Part shown: positions 56,220 to 64,000 of the stretch, piece after piece | How positions within the stretch are numbered: the stretch's first letter is position 1 | How the letters are laid out: each line of letters begins with the position of its first letter | From: Isoetes taiwanensis | Taxonomy: Eukaryota > Streptophyta > Lycopodiopsida > Isoetales > Isoetaceae | DNA length: 64,000 nucleotides | Direction: 5' to 3' | Assembly (NCBI GenBank): GCA_021234155.1 | Contig: JAJEKV010000046.1 | Coordinates: 8,499,012-8,563,011 of the forward strand | Position numbers and translations under genes: made by a program | Notes under the pieces: model-generated | What the model was told of the DNA's origin: nothing | Databases searched by the model: none | The model's input: the letters and a program-made list of their open reading frames with translations, nothing else

Positions 56220-57084
56220 TGACTCACTCATGATGCCATTTGCCATTTTAGATAATCATTCATGAGCATCATCTGCAGTATATCGGATCTTAGATTTATA
56301 TAGATCTGTGAATTTCTTGCTAAACTTTCGAAGTATGGCATTTATAGACTCATTGTGAATGCTAAGCATCTTCATTATCTATATCATATTTGCCTTCGTC
56401 TGACATTCGAGCAGGCCATGACAAAACCTCATCTCGATGGCATTGGTGCTATTCAATCGCACTTGTTGGAGCAATGCTTTGGCACAAATAGAGTAGGCAA
56501 TGGGGAGAGACTGCAATTTGCTCTGCTTGTATTACCCAGGACAACTCCTGCATTGTGAAAGGCAAGGCATCCATGGCTTTTCAAACGTCATGTACAAAAA
56601 AACAGATGTTGCAACCATTCACGAATACAATTGTTTTAACAACAATAGATCTATGGCGCTCACACTCAATGGATCAATGAATATGTTTGACCAATGTATC
56701 TATGACGCCCACACTCAATGGAACAATAGAATCAGAAGGGAAGTGTAGTTGGTAGACTAAGTTAGATCCAACAAGAAACTTATCATACTCTAAAAATTTC
56801 CTGAACCAAGCACTCAATGGATCAATGGATATGTCATTTTGTAGTGCCATGCTCACACGTATCAAAAAATCCCATGGCCCGTCATGCTTATCAAGAGTGT
56901 CACAACATTTCACGATAGTGAGTGGAGCAACTCGCAGATGGCACGATTTCGGGCTGTTTATAGTGATAGAAACACGTGGCTGCCAAACATTTTTGCAGCC
57001 ACGTGAAAGCATTTTGTGGATGCCATGATTCTGCGGCATCTGTGTAGACGAAAACAAGTGACTGCAAACATTTTGCAGCCCCAT
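56220..57084 (-). pseudogene. Decayed protein-coding fragment, family unknown
   Basis: The minus-strand frame 56674-57084 and its continuation downstream (AMDALPFTMQELSWVIQAEQ, then further readable stretches to about 56230 with stops) have the texture of a real, mostly helical protein. Examples are CCDTLDKHDGPWDFLIRVSM and KFLEYDKFLVGSNLVYQLHF. I cannot name the family. The first about 40 codons (57084-56960) overlap a hairpin repeat and are probably not part of it. Likely a gene fragment or retrocopy. Confidence 0.35.
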
Positions 57085-57085
57085 T
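56935..57085. repeat. Two tandem hairpin units (tgctgcaaaa...ttttgcagcc)
   Basis: 'ggctgccaaacatttttgcagcc' (about 56979-57002) and 'gactgcaaacattttgcagcc' (about 57060-57080), each followed by 'gtggatgccat/gtggacgccat', form a direct repeat of about 80 bases with internal self-complementarity. Confidence 0.6.
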
Positions 57086-57226
57086 TAATAAATATCGTGG
57101 ACGCCATAATTTTATACAAGCCCCAGTAACGGGGGCGAATTCTACAAAATTTTTGTGTTCACAAAGTCCACACAGACACTGGAAATTATACAATGATGTC
57201 TTATTGTGGCTTTGAATCCGTGTCAT

Positions 57227-58320
57227 TTTTTTGAAGATTTCTATGGGTCGTTATTTTTCCCATGTATAAAACAAGTACTTTTGTAGAAAAAAGGTCATAT
57301 TTGTAATTTTTTTGTATTTTACATATGCAACTTTGGGCCTATCCGTGGATCTGATGGCTCAGATCGATGCCATTGGAGCCAAAGTCTGATAATGTTTTAG
57401 GGGGAGTGACCTTGGCTTATGGAAATGATAAATTGAAAAGTCTAAAATCAATTTCTATATGTAGAGTTTCCTATCTATAGAAGCAGAACTTTATCTTAGC
57501 TCCTAGATCTTGGATCTGGATATGAAATCTTGTTGAGAAACCTAGTTTTTGAATTGGAGAGACCATACTCCTTACAGTTTTGGAGATATTACCAAAAGAA
57601 TGGGAAAAAATCGATTTGGAGAGAAACCAGTTGCAACAAGGTTGCAGACATATAACATTCTTAAAAATCCTTGAAATAATTCTTGAACTTGTTTCCTTTT
57701 TTATTTGAAACTTATCGTGTAGAAACTTCCCTTCCTTACTTGATCATTTCTTAAGAGAGATTTCTGCAACACCAGTGGTGGTTGGTTTAGATTTGCTTGT
57801 AGGGTTTTTGGCTTGAGGTGCTTGCCATTAGTATGATTGGGCATTGTTAGTTCTATTGCATTTTGAAGGTTAAGACTTGTCTTCATATTAGAGTTGGCTA
57901 TAATATGCCAATTTTCATGGCAATAGCATGTTTCCTCTTACTATAACATGATTAGGCATAAAAACATAGAAATTATTCCACCATTTTTTTAGAGAGTTGG
58001 CATGTTATAGCTGCTTGTCGTACAATATATTGTATGGGCTTCGCCCAATAACTGCAGGGCTGAAAAGATTATATATGTACTTTCTTCTCATCATTAAGAA
58101 TATATTGGGCACTTATTGTTTTATCCTACTAGTGTACATTCAAATATCGCTCCCTTCAGTGCATGTCTTGTATTCAAATTTTGATCCTTGTATATTCTAT
58201 TTAAGGCAACATGTGCTCATTTGGGGTAGTCCGTTAGTTAACATTATATTACTTGAAAATGGAATGATGCTAGGATTTACTTGCATATTGCCAAGATTAT
58301 TCAATGTAGAGCATTGGGTT
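57227..58320. other. No recognisable gene
   Basis: AT-rich intergenic sequence; short frames without motifs. Confidence 0.5.
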
Positions 58321-58530
58321 ATGTTTGGAAAGGAAACACGCCTCCACACCCATACCTAATGGGCAACCGCAATACCAACAAGGAAGATGGGTCACCGGAA
58401 TGAATCTGGTGCTGCCACATGGCAGTCCCTTACAATCCGGAATGGAAATAGGGGCTATTGGTGAAGATCCGGTGAAGATGAACAACAATCTTGAAGATTT
58501 GATGCAGGCTCCCACCTTCCTTGTTGTTAT

Positions 58531-58660
58531 GTAGAATGGCATGGGGGAAGCCATTCTTGATGCCCCCATGACCTGCAGAATCAGGGAGCGCCGTGTAGGC
58601 GCGACCTGATTCTGCAGGTCATGGGGGCAGCAAGAATGGCTGACCCCATGCCATTTCTAC
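58531..58660. repeat. Long hairpin with arms of about 55 bases
   Basis: 58531-58585 pairs with 58605-58660 with few mismatches; the loop is about 19 bases and itself has 'cgc...gcg'. The arms include 'gcccccatgacctgcagaatcagg' and its complement. It could be a foldback MITE or a miRNA/siRNA precursor-like hairpin. Confidence 0.8.
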
Positions 58661-58870
58661 TACGTCAAGGTAAGGCAACCGGATTCTACAGGTTTTGGAG
58701 GGGTGATTTGTCATTCTTGACAAGAATGGTTCAAGAAGATGCAGGAACGGTGACCCACTTACCTTGACGTAGGGGGAAGCAAATCGGTCCCTTCCGCAAT
58801 GGCAGGGGACTCGCTCCCGGCTGTTGCCGGTCGCGAGGCTCCCCCTGTCCACTCCACTGCGGAAGGGGGT
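58660..58870. repeat. Further nested inverted repeats
   Basis: ctacgtcaaggtaa (58660-58673) pairs with ttaccttgacgtag (about 58759-58772); cccttccgca (58790-58799) pairs with tgcggaaggg (about 58858-58867). The same short block thus holds three consecutive hairpins. Confidence 0.7.
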
Positions 58871-59621
58871 CCCACCCTATACGTGGACTCGGGCGAGCTG
58901 GGGAGATGCATGTAATGGCCTAATAAAAGTTTAATCGTCAAGCCAATGATGTTGCCGACTCGCGTATGATTGCAATAATAATAAATAAATTAGCGAGCGC
59001 TTAATGCAGCATGTTGAGGCACATGCCCATTGCCCAATTGCCTTGCATAAATGCCACTCCGGTCAACAAAAACGAGTAGCCTCCAAACCAAAAAAATGAA
59101 AAGGGAGAGACACGTCGACAGATACCGCGTTAATAGGACAAACTGTTATTCCACGGCCGAAAGACGACGTCAGGACTTTCCATGCCTGCCTGTCTTCAAT
59201 TGCCACAGATACCACGAAGATCAAACCATTTCTATAAACTTAGGATATTTTGCTTATTTCCAAAGCACAAAATAGAGTCCCCTGCTCTGCTTCTTCCGCT
59301 TCTTCTTTCTTCATGCGCTCCTTCATCCCTCCGTTTCAGTATTCGTAGTTCCGGCATCTTCTTCACTATGGCAATGCGCTAAATCCCTTTCGCTTCAGTT
59401 TCTGATATCATATGTGTTCTTGTCAAACATCGTAACATTGGTTTTTGGCAAGAATGGCACTTCGTTAAATCTGCATTTTTGTCTTCGTATCCAAATCGGC
59501 CTGTCGATCGAGATTCGTGTACATTTCAACACGGGCATCCATTCATTTGTTGTTTCAAGTACCATTCTTTATTCATACATACTGCTTTTTAGCGCATCAA
59601 AAGTAGAAAGAGCTTTACAGA
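58871..59621 (+). other. Upstream region of the SKS gene
   Basis: There is no gene. A weak TATA-like 'tctataaact' lies at about 59230, and a CT-rich stretch ('gcttcttccgcttcttctttcttc', 59287-59312) resembles a plant 5' leader. The transcription start is not determined. Confidence 0.3.
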
Positions 59622-62115
59622 ATGGCAGGCAAGGGATCTGCTCTGGCAGCTGGAGTAGTTTTTAATCTCCTTCTGCTCACACTTTTTGTGTCGGTGCAAG
59701 CCGAAGATCCTTACCAATTTTTTGTGTGGAACGTCACCTACAAACTTCTGGCCCCTCTTGGAGTTTATCAGCGGGCAAGTTGCTTTGCAAATGTGGATTG
59801 ATTTAGATGCATAAATGTTCAGACAAAATGCTGATAAAGGTTGGTTTTTGCAGGTGATAGCAATCAATGGCCAGTTCCCTGGTCCACAGATTGACACCAT
59901 TACCAACAATAACCTCATCATTAATGTATTCAACAATTTAGATGAGCCCCTTCTCTTTACATGGTAAACTACTGGCTCTGTTGCTAACTTAAAGCTGCAA
60001 GTGTTTGTATTTTGCTCTAAGATCCGCATTTTTTTATTGGGTTTCCAGGAATGGGATACAGCAGCGCAAATCATCATGGCAGGATGGAGTTCTTGGAACC
60101 AACTGTCCCATTCTACCAGGAAAGAATTGGACCTACCAATTCCAGGCAAAAGATCAGATTGGATCATTTTTTTATTACCCCTCCCTTAACCTGCAAAGGG
60201 CAGCAGGGGGTTATGGAGGCATTACTGTTTATAATCGCGCCGTTATTAAAGTACCTTACAACACCCCAGACGGGCAATACACCATTCTGGCGGGCGACTG
60301 GTACAAGAGAAACCACACAGTAAGTTTATCATCCATCTTACTGTAAAGCTATCCTTTCTCAAGTTTATCATCCATCTTACTGTAAAGCTATTCTTTCTCA
60401 AGTGTATTTAGAAACTTTACATGTTTTATGCGATGTGTGTCAACGTCACTTCCACGCCCAGATTACAATCCCCCTTTTCCTTGCATATTACGCGCCAAGT
60501 GTCTCTTGATGTTACACATTAACAAAAAAAGGGTGTGGTTGTTTCCTTGCCTTCTGCTCTTCCTGCTTTCACATTTGGTTAAAAGTCACAGGCATTCATC
60601 ATATATAAACTCCTGTAAATTTTAATTTTTTGTGTGGCCATTATTTAATTTTGTCATGTCATGCTACCACTTACATTGCTCTATCTTCATTGCATGGCAT
60701 TTGTTGTTGAATGTTAACAATTTTTTTGGTTTGATACGTTCAGGCACTGAGAGCCCTGCTTGATCGTGGAACATTGATTGGAAAGTCCGATGGAGTTCTC
60801 ATCAATGGACGTCCTTCAGGCACAGCTTTTACAGTCGTTCCTGGTAAATAAAGACATAATTAGTGGTTTAATCTTCAAATCTCCTGCAATATTAATTTCT
60901 TACTTAAAATGTAACTTGCAGGCAAAACCTATAGATTTAAAATATCAAACGTGGGGTTCTCAACAACCCTCAACTTCCGTATTCAAGGCCACAAGTTGTT
61001 GTTGGTGGAGACAGAAGGATCATATACGTTACAGACATACTATGATTCTTTGGATATACATGTTGGCCAATCCTATTCTGTTCTTGTTACAGCAAATCAA
61101 GCTCCTAAAGACTACTACATTGTGACGAGCACTCGATTTATTACACCTGTTCTTAACGGCTTAGCTGTTTTGCACTATTCCAATTCCCAAGCTGGTGTTT
61201 CAGGTCAAGTTCCTGGGCCTGATGCCGGAGATGTGACTTTCTCCTTCAACCAGGCTAGATCTATCAGGTAACTTAAGCAAGCTCTCATATTATATCTAAG
61301 GAATTCTTGAGATGGCATTACTTGACATGATAGCATTGCAGATGGAATTTGACAACCGGAGCAGCCAGACCCAATCCACAGGGATCCTTTCACTATGGCA
61401 AAATCAATGTTACCAGAACCATTGTGCTTTCCAATTCATACGCTGTTATCAATGGCAAACAACGCTTTAGCGTGAATGACATTTCTTACCTCAATCCCGC
61501 CACTCCCCTAAAATTGGCAGACTATTACAAGTTAGGGGGAGTTTTTGTACTCAATTCTATCCCAGACTCTCCACAGGGGCGTACTCCAGCGCTTGGAACT
61601 TCTGTTATATCTGGTGAATATCACGGATTTATCGAAATAATCTTCCAGAACACGGAAAGATTTGTGCAGTCATGGCATTTGGATGGAACTTCCTTCTTTG
61701 TTGTTGGGTAAACACAAATCCTTTTCAAATTTTGTACTGTCTGACATTACAGCTTCACTTAAAATCTTCATCATGCCTACAGAATGGGACCAGGCACCTG
61801 GACTGCCCAGCAAAGGCTATCATACAATTTGTTCGACGCTGTTGCTCGCTCCACCACACAGGTACCTACTTATTAATCATTCTTAAGAAGAATATATCTC
61901 TAATAAGATCTTCATTCCTGTTGCAGGTGTATGGTGTGTCTTGGACTGCAGTGTACGTAAGTTTGGACAATGTGGGTATGTGGAACTTGCGATCTCAAGA
62001 TCTGCAACGCCAATATCTCGGTCAAGAGCTTTATATTCGTGTATATGACCCTACAAATTCTTATACCACTGAGAATCCCATCCCCAGCAACGTTCTTCAC
62101 TGTGGCAAGGCTTAA
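59622..62115 (+). CDS. SKU5-similar (SKS) multicopper-oxidase-like protein, eight exons, 537 aa
   Basis: Exons: 59622-59774, 59854-59963, 60049-60319, 60744-60843, 60922-61267, 61342-61707, 61783-61861, 61927-62115; phases agree throughout and the total is 1614 bases. The product has a signal peptide (residues 1-27, hydrophobic LLLLTLFV, cleavage after VQA). Three cupredoxin domains follow: VIAINGQFPGPQI and WQDGVLGTNCPI in the first, YRFKISNVGFSTTLNFRI in the second, VVGMGPGTW near the C-terminus. These are hallmarks of SKU5/SKS and pollen Bp10-like proteins, which are secreted, lack most copper-ligand histidines, and act in cell-wall growth. It ends NVLHCGKA without a GPI-anchor tail, unlike SKU5 itself. 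The first intron has a GC donor (GCAAGT). No damage is seen; it is the one clearly intact host gene here. Confidence 0.93.
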
Positions 62116-62149
62116 AGTCGTGGTTGTCTCCACAGTTTTAAATTGATCA

Positions 62150-62155
62150 AATAAA
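62150..62155 (+). terminator. Candidate polyadenylation signal of the SKS gene
   Basis: AATAAA 35 bases after the stop codon. Plant signals are loose, so this is only a candidate. Confidence 0.4.
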
Positions 62156-63193
62156 TTCCATCATCAAAACCAAATAGGGATGGTTCTCTCTATTGAATTT
62201 CCTCGGGCCCTTTGATCAAGGAAGATTCTTAAGTAATGGCATTTTTATTTGTCACAACATCGATGAGGACAGTAAATGAGAATCCGATGTTTATTTTCAA
62301 TTTATTTAAATATTCAACACTTTTTGCCTTGAAGAATCCTTGTATTATAACATTTGACCCTGTTTTTTATCACTTGGAGAATCCTTCTTCAATTGTAAAA
62401 TGGCTGTTGTTGCTTGCCACAAGTTGTTTGCCTTCAGTTTGGGTTTGCCCTCACTTTGGTTTTGCGCTTAAACACCAGGGTCTTCAAAATTGTTTGGTCG
62501 GGACCTCCAGTGTGCAATCCCATGCATGAAAGAATATATAAATTGAATACAAGCACGGGAAAGAAGAAAAAGAAGCAGTTTTTACATCATGCTTGTTCGG
62601 ATTCTCATTTATAGGCATAGTTAGGAGTTAGCAGTTAGTAGTTAGCTAACGGCTAACGTCAAAATCACGTGTAACTAGTTAGCTATAAAGTTAATAACGT
62701 GTTATTTTTTTGCAAAAAAAAAATAAAAAAATAAATAAATAAAAAGATCAGATTTTAACAATTTGAAACATGATCTTCACTAATCTGATCATGCTGATTC
62801 TAAATATGCAATCAGAATTTGAAAATACTTACTCTAACATGCTAAAAAATCAGAATATACCTCAAACCTTTGATGCAAAATATGTCCTTGCTTTCATTAT
62901 AGTCCTGCAATAAAAAAACACATCTACTACTAGCATTCCTAGTGTAAATTCCAGCATTCCTGATACAAATTCTAGCCAATAAGCACACAATGAACAAGCA
63001 CATAAGCAAATAAGCACTTTGTCTTGAACAAGTCATAGTTTTCTCACATTCATAACAAACTAGTATTGCAAAATTTAGTACAGCATGAAGACACATGTTC
63101 TCCTCTCCAAACTAAAAAACATCAAACTTCATCTCCTTGCATGACAGAATTGGAATATACAATGAGATGGTGCATACAAAAATAAACTAGAAT
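62156..63193. other. Intergenic, no gene
   Basis: A short self-complementary 'gttagcagttagtagttagctaacggctaac' stretch at 62625-62657 and an A-rich run at 62707-62745 could mark a small TE end. Otherwise AT-rich. Confidence 0.45.
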
Positions 63194-63992
63194 CTAAATA
63201 TGCAATACATTACCATGATATTCTTCACATAAGATCTCGAATACTCTGCGTCCTCCTTGGAACTGCATCTGAGGTATCATCATCATCCTCAACTTGATTT
63301 CCATAATCCGCACTACAAGGAGAATCTGCATTATGATATGGAGACTGATCCTGATACGGAGACTCATCGGCCAAAGACTCATCATATATGAACTCCAATT
63401 CCGCTCACATGGACTGCTACACGTTCCTTGGCCTAAAACACGCATTTCCAAGTTCCTTAACTCGAGGAGAAATCCTCCATATTGCTGCCACCGCTTCAAA
63501 GGTGTCAACATCTCGTCTCTTAGCTTTGCCACAGCCAAGTTGTGATGCCCTCCCATGCCCAGAGGACTCCTAGAATCTGATAGCGGCACATGTAGCTTGA
63601 TTTGAAGTGTGTACCTAATAAGGCAAAGCACATATAATGAATAATTGATCATGTTCTAAATTGAAGAAAACAAAGATGTTGACATACCTTGGAAGATAAT
63701 CCCACCAATCCTTCATCAACTTTTCGTCATACAAAGCGTCTTCATGTTCAGGACCATCTCTAAAGAGAGGGTTTAGCAAATACCGGACTCCATGTAAAGG
63801 TAAGTGAAGCATTGTCCATCTTGCTTGCAATCCCTCGTGCTCATCTTGTATACAATTTATGATGGACTGAATTTTAGAATAAGACACCTTATCTTTCATA
63901 CCATTGAGAACCTCAATCAAATGATGCATGCACTCATAGATCAAACCCATGGTTGAGCCTTCCCTATCCGCTAGTCTCAAAACTTTCAACAA
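63194..63992 (-). pseudogene. hAT transposase, C-terminal half (runs off the window)
   Basis: Read on the minus strand. 63615-63992 carries LRLADREGSTMGLIYECMHH and RWTMLHLPLHGVRYLLNPLF, wording of hAT (DUF659-type) transposases before the dimerisation region. After a likely intron (about 63590-63690), 63194-63652 includes RWQQYGGFLLELRNLEMRVL followed by CSSPCERNWSSY, the hAT C-terminal dimerisation motif. An acidic/Met-rich tail follows in shifted frames. The N-terminal zinc finger and DDE core would lie beyond 64000. Whether the complete gene is intact cannot be judged. Confidence 0.75.
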
Positions 63993-64000
63993 AGGGGTGA

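Noticed and set aside
59589-60167. 192-codon minus-strand ORF
   Set aside because: It lies antisense across exons and introns of the SKS gene, whose exons and splice sites are consistent.

Overview
This window looks like a repeat-dense stretch of a land-plant nuclear genome. Evidence: one intact split plant gene for an SKU5-similar (SKS) multicopper-oxidase-like protein with eight short-intron exons (59622-62115); a plant ZAT-type C2H2 zinc-finger ORF (21082-22065, minus); Ty3 chromoviruses primed by initiator tRNA-Met; and L1-type LINEs with DUF4283-like ORF1 and zf-RVT domains. I cannot name the species. Nearly everything left of 53 kb is transposable-element sequence, inserted one element into another.

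Layout. (1) 1-3.6 kb: a degenerate, long-tailed histone H3-like gene whose first nine residues equal the H3 tail, a hairpin next to a telomere-like motif, an unrecognised coiled-coil ORF, and minus-strand chromovirus scraps. (2) 3.6-35 kb: a minus-strand Ty3 chromovirus ('element B': 5' LTR 33595-35037, PBS 33582-33593, gag-like region, pol) whose integrase is cut by a 23.7-kb DNA transposon (3968-27657, 8-bp duplication CTCAAAAG). That transposon's large transposase gene is itself cut by a TIR element (7370-23358, 4-bp duplication CAAT), which carries a zinc-finger gene and palindrome arrays. The TIR element is in turn split by an 11.6-kb chromovirus ('element A', 8743-20311, LTRs about 1.65 kb, duplication CCTAT). 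(3) 35-53 kb: a plus-strand LINE (35038-52835) interrupted by a minus-strand LINE (35358-48279, 10-13 bp duplication). The minus-strand LINE holds a young Ty3 element ('element C', 37354-44398, duplication AGGGT). A solo LTR of the B family (49364-50687, duplication TCATT) interrupts the plus-strand LINE again. (4) 53-59.6 kb: gene-poor sequence with tandem repeats and long hairpins. (5) 59.6-62.1 kb: the SKS gene. (6) 62.6-64 kb: the 3' half of a minus-strand hAT transposase gene running off the window.

The most unusual signal is the recurrence of histone H3-fold sequence. There are three separate, differently decayed copies: 143-879, 11528-11847 and 31785-32084. Two of them lie between the primer-binding site and pol of two different chromoviruses. 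Whether these are captured host histones, a lineage-specific element-borne H3/CENH3-like domain, or coincidental insertions cannot be settled from one window, but it is checkable.
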